64,000 nucleotides of DNA from Paraconiothyrium sp. Pb-2020 (taxonomy: Eukaryota > Ascomycota > Dothideomycetes > Pleosporales > Didymosphaeriaceae), in contig JAJUBI010000007.1 in the NCBI GenBank assembly GCA_022419385.1, positions 1,087,768-1,151,767 of the forward strand. Reading direction: 5' to 3'. Below are positions 55,676 to 64,000 of the stretch, one piece after another; within the stretch, counting starts at the first letter, position 1; each line of letters opens with the position of its first letter. The notes under the pieces are model-generated. The model did no database searches and had not been told where the DNA came from. It saw only the letters and a program-made list of their open reading frames with translations. A program made the position numbers and the translations under genes.

Positions 55676-57583
55676 CCTCTACTTCAGAACAAAAAGTAGC
55701 GGCAACTTCCCCACGAATCTCAACAGATGTGCCGACGGGAGCTTTAGGAGGGTTAGAGAAGCTAGTGCAGAGACCGGTTCCCTTATTTCTACATATCAAG
55801 ACTCCTCGTAACATAGGGAGAAGGAACTATGCCCAGGTCACAGGTCTACCTGAGGCTCTCCAGGTGCTACTCACTCCACTGTTTTAAATTTCGGCATTGG
55901 GATCCACAGTCATAAACTATCGTTGACTCCCGTTTGGGCCGCCAAGCTAATCCATCATTCCAGTTCATATCCGGACAGATGTCTGTCCTCAAATGTCCAA
56001 TCGTTGATGGATGGTCTCCACTGCGGCACGGGGAAACGATCGGCCATCCGTTTCGTACGGTAGCTGCCGATCACTTTCCTGGCCATCGAGCTTTGACAGA
56101 ATCGAGTAACGTGTTCGGCAAGGCGTCCAACGGTTTTGCTGACGGGCGTTCATAAAGTGGAGATGATAGACACCAGAGACGTGTGACATGCATCACCGAC
56201 AGAAATCGTGCACTGTTTGCATAGGGACACGAATGTACATTAACCTCTCAAATCTGTTCGTTCTTCTATTCCGTGCGGGTTTATTACACTTGGAAAGGAT
56301 AAGGGAACCGTTGGAAGTTCTTTAAGTGAAGCTGAAGTGATAACGATCTAAGCTCATGCTAACCTGCGTCAAATTTGATACCCACCATAGGTGTGATAAC
56401 TGTTGAAAAGTTGGAGATGTCGACCTAATCCCATATAGAATTACTTTATCGAGTGAGGCGTATCGCACACGTACTTCAATACTGACCATTGAACTTCAGA
56501 GACAACCGTGGAAAGCGTCATGTCTAACCGTTCGCCCGGTCCGAAACCGAAGCCTTTGAGAACCAATGCAGCAGGGCAGCTCTAGATGTCACTCGCTGTC
56601 CGAATCAGTGTTGAGCCTGACTACTATAGGTGCAGAGCCTGACTACTATAGATGCGGAGCCTGACTACTATAGATGCGGAGGTAGGCACGTTAGTTTAGA
56701 TTCCTACTAGCTATGAATCTTTCAAGGTTCATGTGAAGGTAACTTTTCACGTAAATCTACCATACGAAACCGACTGGCTCGGATCAATCACGTTTTTGAG
56801 CGACCATTACGCCAGAAGACTGGCGAATATGATCAGTATCCTGGGGAGTACGAAGTGCCTATCTCCGTAGGAACTCGGAAGCGGGTGTTCCGTCAAGTGG
56901 CAGGAGCCGACGCTAAGAGCACCAAGAGCATAACCGAGGCAGGTACACCCGTGCTACCCGTGCAAGTGTCTAGCGTGACAGGGTCGTTGACGAACAGGTC
57001 TAGGCAACCCAGCTACCTCTGCAATACGTACGCGTACAAAGGTACCTACTTAAGGCGTAAACCCTCAGACTCACCCAAAAATTCTCGCTGAAGGTTGCAC
57101 CCGGCGACACTAAAGGGCTCCTCTACGCGGAATCTGGATTGGCTTACACCAAACGCATTCGCAGCCTCAAGGGATCATACTTACCATAGGTAATAGACAG
57201 GAGGCTTGAGAATAGCCCACGATCCTTCCGCCTCACACGCCTTAGTGATGCGTCCTGCAACACGACCCTTCCCATATATGTACATACCCACAATAAGGTC
57301 AGGCCACGCCCGAACTGACTCAAGGACGTCCCTAGGCACGGTCTTCCCGCCCTACCGAGCCCAAAATATCTATGTGCTCCAATGGATTGCAATGCAGGTC
57401 GCCCCATCAACCCACAATACTTTCATCCAATCGCTCGCTTTTGCGACGAGCGCGCGATACTCCACAGCGGTGATACATAGCGGGATAGTAAAGGGCAGCG
57501 CGTCTGTCCAATTTCCCAATGTGTTTGTCTGAACTGCTCACATATCGTTCCGCTGATTGTGACAATATCATACAGCTCAAGCC
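55676..57583. other. Intergenic, 1.9 kb, with minisatellite and possible transposon remnant
   Basis: Contains the 22-bp tandem repeat at 56613-56678. On the minus strand near 57100-57180 a frame reads SLEAANAFGVSQSRFR-like sequence, recalling a psq-type helix-turn-helix of pogo transposases but broken. No intact gene. Confidence 0.4.
56613..56678. repeat. 22-bp tandem repeat, three copies
   Basis: Unit GAGCCTGACTACTATAGATG plus CG; the first copy ends GTGCA instead of ATGCG. Copies at 56613, 56635 and 56657, with no reading frame through them. Confidence 0.9.
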
Positions 57584-58665
57584 ATGGCCTCTGTAACGAT
57601 CAGGCCGGAGACGTTCAGCAATCTCAAGGACAAAGTCATAGTGATAACAGGAGGTGCCACGGGTATCGGTGCCGTGGCGGTGACGGAACTTCTGTGTATG
57701 TAAAACTTGATCTTCCGTCTTGGACCAAATATCAGGTATGCTGACCCACCTGATCTCTAGCTGCGGGTGCTAAGGTAGTGCTTGGGGATGTGAAGGCGCC
57801 GGATCCCGCACCTACTGACGATAGGTTCACCTTCATCAACACCGATGTCACCAAGTACGATGCAGTTGTCGATCTCTTCGCCACCGCCTCTGCTTTTCAT
57901 GATCGGATCGACCATGCAATCAGCAACGCGGGTCTCGTAGAAATAGGACAACTGTTCGCGACGGGAGAGTCAGACGACGCAATACGAGAGCCTCCTACCA
58001 CCGCCGTTCTAGATGTAAACCTAAAAGGGACCATTTTTGTCACGAGGGTTGCGGTGCACTACCTCCGCCGCAGTCTAGTACAAAATGCCTCGACGCAGAA
58101 TGATGCCAGTATCTTGTTGGTCAGCTCTGTCGCTGGTTTCGGTAACTGGCCTGGCCTCTTTCAATACTCAGCGAGCAAGCATGGGGTTATGGGCTTGTTT
58201 CACAGCACCAAAGACTTCCTGTACGGCACTGAGGGCATCAGGGTTAACGTGGTTCTTCCGAACATGACCGGTACGTCGATTTATCCGAGATTAGTCCTCT
58301 CTCAATGAATTCCAGCCAAGCAAGTATTGACGATAGGCAGACACTCAAATGGTTACCGGCGTCATCACAGCCTACAAAGCCAATGGTGTTCCTATCAACG
58401 AACCCAAGCACGTTGCGAATACGTTTCTCCATAGTCTATCGAACGACGTCAACGGCGAGGCGTTCTATGTCTCGGGTGGAAAGACTTACGAGATAGAGAA
58501 ACGACTGGACGAGGTGAAACCACAATGGCTAGGCCTACACCTGTTTGATGAGTTGATGGCTGGACAGCAAGCACTGGGAGCTGTAAGTACTATTGGGCGG
58601 TATCGGTGATTGATGTTTACTGTTACTAGGGTAGCAACTGGACCAAGCGCAAAAGCGGCCAATAG
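57584..58665 (+). CDS. Short-chain dehydrogenase/reductase (classical SDR)
   Basis: Exons 57584-57695, 57761-58270, 58341-58582 and 58630-58665 encode 299 residues. Rossmann loop VITGGATGIG, then GAKVVLGDV with an Asp that favours NAD(H), NTDVTKYD, DHAISNAG, NLKGTIF, and the catalytic SSVAGFGNWPGLFQYSASK (Ser, Tyr, Lys). The C-terminal part (NGEAFYVSGGKTYEIEKRL) resembles fungal SDRs related to 15-hydroxyprostaglandin dehydrogenase and averantin-type enzymes; the substrate cannot be told. Its last exon overlaps, on the other strand, the decayed ETR1 5' fragment. Confidence 0.87.
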
Positions 58666-58833
58666 ACAAGACACGGTTCTCGATGCCGTCATCACGGGAA
58701 GGTGGAGGGAGACGCGGCGATGGTGATAGTTCGGAAAACTATTGCTCAGCTGAAGTCTGTACCATCTTAGAGCTATGACGTCTTAGCCTGTGGACGGGCC
58801 GAGGTTGGTGGGGACGAAATTCAACACCACGCC
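58640..58833 (-). pseudogene. Relic of the ETR1 5' end and promoter
   Basis: 58737-58833 matches the ETR1 upstream region in the same orientation, including a 23-base identical word (58792-58814 versus 53895-53917). The similarity runs on into the start codons: on the minus strand MMTASRTVS from 58695 lines up with ETR1 MMATKTLST. Beyond that the frame overlaps the SDR gene and ETR1 similarity ends. Confidence 0.65.
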
Positions 58834-59148
58834 CAGGATCCAAATGCCCGCGACTCCCCGCGGAAGATGCCCGGTTCCCCGCAGCTATAGCTAGCTTAGC
58901 ATTTGCAATAGGCTAAAGTCCCCAGAATATGCCTATTGTAGAGACTTCCGGGGAGTCGCGGGCTTTGATGTACACATCCTACCCCTCACATAGTCACGAC
59001 ATCTGTACCCTAAATAGAGTCTCCCTCATGCTGTAATGAGATATATTGATTCTCTTTCCAGGCGTTGACCTTTCGTCAAATCACCGATCCCCTTCTTCCG
59101 CTACACAAATCTCCTTTCCCTTTGCCCTTAGACCCCTCCCACAACACC
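58666..59148. other. Intergenic: ETR1 relic, hairpin element and promoter
   Basis: 483 bases holding the ETR1-like block (to 58833), the hairpin (58846-58963) and the promoter of the oxidoreductase gene. Confidence 0.5.
58846..58963. repeat. 118-bp hairpin with 15-bp perfect ends
   Basis: GCCCGCGACTCCCCG at 58846-58860 is the exact reverse complement of 58949-58963. A nested pair, CAATAGGC (58906-58913) and GCCTATTG (58931-58938), extends the fold. Non-coding; a very small foldback element or a structured regulatory site. Confidence 0.75.
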
Positions 59149-60450
59149 ATGGCCCGCATCAAGGTCGGCGTGGTCGGCTACGGTTTCGCCGCCAAGTCCT
59201 TTCATTTACCTTTCATTCTCGCCATTCCAGACTACGAAGTCGTTGCTATCCTTCAACGAGCAGAGGCACCCGCGGATCTCGCTCCTGCAACTAAGAGCTC
59301 ACACTGCACAGTGGATTTCCCACACGTCAAGCACTACAGAAGTGCAGAGAACTTTTTCGCCGATTCAGAGATAGATTTTGTCGTTGTTGCAACGCATGCA
59401 GATACACATGCGACTTTCGCAGAGCAAGCATTAAGGGCGGGAAAACACGTGATGGTGGACAAACCCTTCGCGCGGTCCACATTTGAAGCAGACTCAGTTA
59501 TAGAACTCGCCAAGCAGAAAGGACGTGTCGTCACCTGCTTCCAAAATCGAAGATGGGATGGAGATTTCCAGACTGTACGAGAGCTCGTCAAACAGAACGC
59601 CTTTGGTGGCATCACCGAGGCTGAAATCCACTACGACTTTGACCGCGCCCCTTGGCTTCATGTTCTGAAAAAGAAGGAGTATACGCCTGGTGATGGGCAC
59701 ATGTTCGGACTAGGTACGCCCACTGGCACAGCATACCTCGGTAGTGACTCCTGGAGTGCCTGACACATCTCGATAGGAACCCACAGCCTCGACCACGCCT
59801 ATGTTCTCTTCGGGCGTCCCGCCTCAGTCACCGCATTTTTGCGCACACAACGCGGTATCGAAAGCGAGGTCGAAGACTCTTTCACCGTCATCCTGCAGTA
59901 CGATGGGCCCCAGAGAGGTCTTCTAGTCACAGTACGTAACGCCTGGGTGCGAAGTCGCTGTATCTTAGACTTGATACCACGCACCTGACCCCACTGTTTA
60001 GTTGCACTGACTTCGTACCCTTGCGTCTAGGTGAAGACCAGTGTGGTTTCGCCCATGGCCCAACAGCTCAAATACTGGATCCGCGGCACCAAGTCCTCGT
60101 ACATCAAGCACCAGGCCCGCAGCACATGTCCGCAGGAAGAGCAAATTGCGAAAGGGGTAGATCCTCTTGATCACAATTTTGCCGCCGAACCCGCCAGGTT
60201 TCAGGGTACCCTTACATCTTACGACGAATTCGACGGTGAAGTGCAAAAGTTCGATGAGGAAAGCGAGAGATATGTCGGGAAGTATCCCACGGTTAGAGGA
60301 CGTTGGTTGGGAATTTATCAGAATGTTGCTGATCATCTTAATGGCAAGGCTGAGCTGGCCGTGAAAGCCAATGAGGTGCGAGATGTGCTGAGAATTATTG
60401 AGTTGGCAAGGGAGTCGCATCAGAAGGGGGCTACTGTGGCGTGGAAATAG
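59149..60450 (+). CDS. Gfo/Idh/MocA-family NAD(P)-dependent oxidoreductase
   Basis: Exons 59149-59713, 59777-59931 and 60031-60450 encode 379 residues. Nucleotide domain: KVGVVGYGFAAKSFHLPF, FVVVATHADTHATFAEQAL and GKHVMVDKPFA, where the EKP-type Lys is present (DKP here). The C-terminal sheet domain has CFQNRRWDGDF, EAEIHYDFDRAP and, across the first splice, GLGTHSLDHAYVLFG with the catalytic-site Asp/His pair. Fungal relatives act on sugars, polyols or sugar acids; the substrate cannot be told. Start at MARIKV; the frame is open to 59065 but less like the family. Confidence 0.9.
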
Positions 60451-61562
60451 TCATGACTTCTGTGTAGGCTAAACAACGATGGGTTTTACCGCCACAATTC
60501 TCGGATGTCCTTCCTTCAACGAGCCAATGTATCCCTGGAAATTTGAGTGAGGGAAAGTCTACTGAGTGGGGCTCTAATTAACGATACCTTCTTCAAGTAG
60601 AGTGTAAACGAAGAACATTTGAAGACCTGGGTAAGGGGAACTTAGCTTACGAAGTAAAGTGCCACTCCATAGACATTCATCGTGCGTTGTTGGTTTAACA
60701 AAGCCGAACTTGGTCTCAAAGTCAATCAATGAACCTAAACCTTGGCACCATGATTAATATCGATTTTCGATTTATCTACATAAATTAATTTTCTTACCCA
60801 TCGCTCTTGTCGGACAGCAACGCACATACCTTGACAGGTCAGACCTGCGACCAACCGGCAGAACAGGCCACGAGGCTAAATCTAGACGCAATTCGTCTAT
60901 GCCTCTCGAAGCACTTTCGGATCTACACATTTGTAAGGAAAGCTTACATACGAAGGGTTAGAGCGAGCTACCTTCTGTTTCCTATTCAACGACAATTGTT
61001 ACAATTCAAAATACTTCTCAGCCATATGGCTACGTTACTTATGAGCACGGTTCTATCTCTTGTCTCCTCAGCTATGAACCTTATGCTCCCATCTTTCCCC
61101 TCATTAGCGACAATTCTGATATTTTCTTATGGATACCAGACGTTAGCACCACTGTTAATGCTTCTCGAGTTCCAGATACATAGCGATGTCTATAAGCTGA
61201 CCCTTCAAAATGGTGCCTAGAATGGGACCGTGGCCTCGGTATATCTGTGTACGCACAGGAGAGTTGATAACACATGCAGCTGCACGCTCAAGACCTTCAT
61301 CGCGCATCCCAAAACCCCCGACCCATGGTTCAGCTATTGGGAAACATGTGAAATAGGCAGTCACTGAGCCTTAGAAATAATGTGACTGACCACTTTGCTT
61401 CATCAATGCGGCTTTATCGATTCACCGAGGAAGACTTACAAGCTTGTCACATAGCCAGGAGTTCAAGAATGCAGGAAGCTTAGATGATCTTATTTTTCTT
61501 CGTTTTCTATACTCGTCACAAGGGCAACCTAACACCTTGCTCCTTTTACTCAGTCCACTCGC
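60451..61562. other. Intergenic between convergent genes, AT-rich
   Basis: 1.1 kb, AT-rich from 60590 to 60800. A 137-residue plus-strand frame at 60807-61220 is hydrophobic in part but has no motif or leader, and I do not call it. Confidence 0.45.
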
Positions 61563-63193
61563 TTACCTGAGCTTGCGCTGCTGTATCTCCTCCAACTCCA
61601 CCATCTCGTCGAGCAATTGAACCGTCTCCGTTGGATTAGCTATCCAAGCTGTGGTGCACGCCAGCCGAGCCTTGAAGTCGTTTGCACCGGCTGAAAGGAA
61701 TTGGTCTCCTACGTGCAATGTCTTGCTTCCTTCAATACCGCCGAAGAACTGTTGGCATGCGAGCACGCCCCACGACTTGTCTCCAATATCTACGAACACG
61801 TCGTTGCCGCCATTGAAAGCGCAGAAGGGGAGGCGGTTACCAACTTCGGACATCTCCTATCTCGTATTAGGTATATCTAGAAAGCGCACATAGAGGGATT
61901 GTTAGCATACTAGTATCTTCTGCGCAATCAGGACAGTTTCTTCAAGCGTCTCTCGGCAGAATTTGTGACCAGGCTGAGGTATTATACCAACTGCTCGCTC
62001 TTTCCGCACAATGGTCGCGTCCATGCGCATGTTCTTGACCGTATCCCTGAGGGATGCTTCGGCGATGTCAAGTAACGCGGTGATGTCTGATTCTTCCCAC
62101 AGCACCATCTCCTTCAGTAGCCATTCCTGTTTCGGCACAAGCTTCAGCATATCCGGCACATTTCCGTCGAATCTAAAGCAGTAGTTGCTTTCTCCGCCCA
62201 TAATGATGAGTCCCTGTTTTGCCGACTGCGGCAGATCTGAGGCGTAAATGGCGTCTAAAAGCCCATAGAGTCTTTCGTAGTATTTGTGTGCTTCGGTGTA
62301 GCCAGCTGCTGTGACAATGCCGATCTTGGATCCGTTGCGCATCAGTTTGAGAATCCGAGGAATCACAGGGTTCTCGGGCGTCAGAGATTGGCCGTCGTCA
62401 TACAAGGTTACATCACCATCGAATGTGACAAGCTCCAAGGGCCCGTTGCGAATCAGGCTCATCACCTGGGCTGTGTTCAGGATGAGTCTGACATCGTTGA
62501 AGGAGGGGGGCACGAAGCGGCGCATGCTTATGAAGCGCCGTTGGTCTTGCCAGATGAACGCATCGTGGAGGGCCAAGGGGGTAAAGAAATTTGCAACCGA
62601 GGGCACCAGGAGCTTGAGTTTAGAGCGGTGCTGTGTTCCGGTCTGTTGGTGCGTGACTGTGAGTATTGTGTTAGTAGATAGAATAAGTGCGGAGTGATCC
62701 GAGTCTAGCTCGAGAAGGGGCATCCCACTGTGGTCGTTGACTATGTCTTCAACATCCCGCATAATCTCGGCATATCGTCGCTGGGTACGGGTGGCAGTGG
62801 CATCAACGGACTCGCCTTCAGGCTCAAAGACAGCGGTGGGTTGGGAGTGAAGCACAAACGGGACTGCTAGTAGGCCCTAAGAGAGCATTATTATGCAGTC
62901 CTTCTTGGTGTATGTGAGGTGTAGTACCTTGATCCATTCAATCTAGTGTACATGTTAGATTTGATCTCAATGATCCGGGTTCATAGCTCTTGCACGCACC
63001 AATTGATCTCGTCGATGTGTCTGGATAGTGTGTCAGCGTTAGCAAACATCAAGCCACATGTGCAGCAAGCAAACCTTGAGAGCATCTAAGGGAGCTAGTG
63101 TCAGCACGGGCAACTGATGAAGCGGGCAGCCAGGGCCAGAAACCACCAGCATGAGACTGATGACCTACATTCTACGCGATATCTGGTCGTCAT
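61563..63193 (-). CDS. ISN1: IMP-specific 5'-nucleotidase
   Basis: Six exons: 63193-63169, 63085-63075, 63020-63000, 62942-62928, 62876-61911 and 61856-61563, giving 443 residues. The first four exons are only 25, 11, 21 and 15 nt and together encode MTTRYRVEYALKTHRRDQL and IEWIK, leading into GLLAVPFVLHSQPTAVF, the known N-terminus of the family. The active site is LVTFDGDVTLYDDG (HAD-like Asp pair). IVTAAGYTEAHKYYERL follows, and the last exon has FNGGNDVFVDIGDKSWGV and GDQFLSAGANDFKARL. The enzyme dephosphorylates IMP to inosine. All five introns are GT-AG. Confidence 0.95.
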
Positions 63194-63583
63194 GACGAAT
63201 GAAGGGGAAGCAAAGAGAAGAGAAGGATGGGCAATGAAGTCTGAGTGAGCCGCGCGAAGGTGGGAGGCAAGGCGACACTAAGCCGAACGGGAAAGACACT
63301 GGGAGAGACCACGTGAATGCTTCAGTCTATCCGCTGGTTCGAATTGGGATACGGAGCATTCGTCCGACTGTCGCAGAGGGGGAATAGTCAAATGCAGGGG
63401 ACAAGCTCCCTTTTGCATGCGCGGATGCGGTGAAAGAGCTCGTTGGCAGGGGTAGCTTAATCGATAGTCCCCACTACCTCGCTAGCGCCGGCCGCGGCCG
63501 CCCGTTTGCCGTCCCTTGCAGTAAAGACAGGCGTCTTCCACAGCACGCGCAACCAACTACGCGTTGTCCGCGAATCCGCCGAT
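63194..63583. promoter_or_regulatory. ISN1-MED17 divergent promoter
   Basis: 390 bases between divergent starts. GC-rich toward 63490-63510 (GGCCGCGGCCGCC). Open frames here are not supported. Confidence 0.45.
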
Positions 63584-64000
63584 ATGTCTGGCACAGACTC
63601 GCTGTCGTCTGTCGCGCTGCGGCCTTGGCCCGCGCCTATGAAGGAAGCCCTGAGCAAAGAGGACCTCTACACCCAAGTTGCGCAACTCACGTCGGAACGA
63701 AGACAATACCTGCGCGACATTACCGAGAAGACTCTCCTCGAAGACATCGCTGCCGGGCGAGATGGCATTGTGGATACAGTGGAAGGCGGGAAGCAGCATG
63801 AGAAAGAGGAGGTAACGTCACAGGCTGAACTGCTGGAGAAGTTGGGCAGGGCTAGGCACGAGGTTTTCAACAAGCTCGAGTGAGTGGGTTCGTTCCTGCT
63901 AAGATATGAGTACTGACCATTTTCAGCTGGGCCTCATTTGCGGCTGGCAATGCGCTCAATGTCGTCTCCCTCATCCTTTCCCGCGACCTCGCGAAATATC
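63584..64000 (+). CDS. MED17: Mediator subunit 17 (Srb4), 5' part
   Basis: Exon 1 (63584-63879) reads MSGTDSLSSVALRPWPAP, LSKEDLYTQVAQLTSERRQYLRDITEKTL split by short linkers, and an acidic region. A 47-nt intron (63880-63926, GTGAGT...CTGAC...CAG) leads to DWASFAAGNALNVVSLILS, and the gene runs off the window. The LRPWP, RDITE and late NALN-VSLILS signatures match fungal Med17, the scaffold of the Mediator head that contacts RNA polymerase II. Start chosen at MSGTDSL; an upstream in-frame Met at 63506 is less family-like. Partial. Confidence 0.88.

Noticed and set aside
60807..61220. 137-residue plus-strand frame with hydrophobic part
   Set aside because: AT-rich spacer, no leader or family signs; hydrophobicity follows from T-rich codons.
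63330..63360. tRNA-like GGTTCGAAT box
   Set aside because: The flanking bases do not pair as a T-arm and no A-box or acceptor stem is present; similar boxes at 13518 and 24896 also fail.
1..64000. CRISPR arrays, prophage or bacterial-type operons
   Set aside because: No regularly spaced repeats and all genes are eukaryotic with introns.

Overview
The window is nuclear DNA from a filamentous ascomycete (Pezizomycotina, probably a dothideomycete). The evidence is single genes on both strands broken by 45-100 nt GT-AG (rarely GC-AG) introns with CTAAC/CTGAC-type branch sites, no operons, and typical fungal families: fungal quinate-use genes, RBR ligase, Ish1, fasciclin, AA7 oxidase, PTH11-like 7-TM proteins, fungal ISN1 and MED17. 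I found no CRISPR, rRNA or convincing tRNA.

Layout. 0-2.6 kb: qutR, the AROM-derived quinate repressor. 2.9-24 kb: mostly housekeeping or unknown genes (a membrane-anchored unknown protein, a fasciclin GPI protein, another GPI-like secreted protein, a CxxC protein, cyclin L, an F-box-like protein, a two-TM protein, a CDF zinc transporter, an RBR ubiquitin ligase, a small mitochondrial protein, ish1). 24.6-30.1 kb: the quinate catabolic block qutE, qutG, qutB, qutD, followed at 31.8 kb by a second MFS sugar-type transporter. 34-40 kb: a repeat-bearing unknown protein, a decayed rhodopsin-like gene and an AA7 FAD oxidase. 41-48 kb: a deaminase-fold protein, pantothenate kinase, an amidoligase-like protein and a six-cysteine secreted protein. 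49-52.6 kb: a gene-poor tract with a 279-bp foldback (MITE-like) element and a coiled-coil gene broken by TAG. 52.6-64 kb: ETR1, an intact rhodopsin-like 7-TM gene, a short-chain dehydrogenase, a Gfo/Idh/MocA oxidoreductase, ISN1 and the 5' end of MED17.

How genes work together. QutD imports quinate, QutB oxidises it to 3-dehydroquinate, QutE dehydrates that to 3-dehydroshikimate, and QutR represses the set; QutG travels with the cluster but has no settled role. The activator (qutA) and dehydroshikimate dehydratase (qutC) are not in the window, and qutR sits about 22 kb from the structural genes. Mitochondrial/stress genes (ETR1, ish1, the small mitochondrial protein) and the CDF gene carry TGACGT-type sites upstream.

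Main points for a second look: several otherwise well-formed genes need a one-base frame change (near 4.5, 17.38, 21.59 and 41.5 kb); two introns appear to be GC-AG; a decayed copy of the ETR1 5' end lies 5 kb from ETR1; there are a MITE-like foldback, a second hairpin element, and a run of perfect palindromes upstream of an unknown gene. I see no clearly new multi-gene system. All exon models come from reading splice signals and frame by eye.
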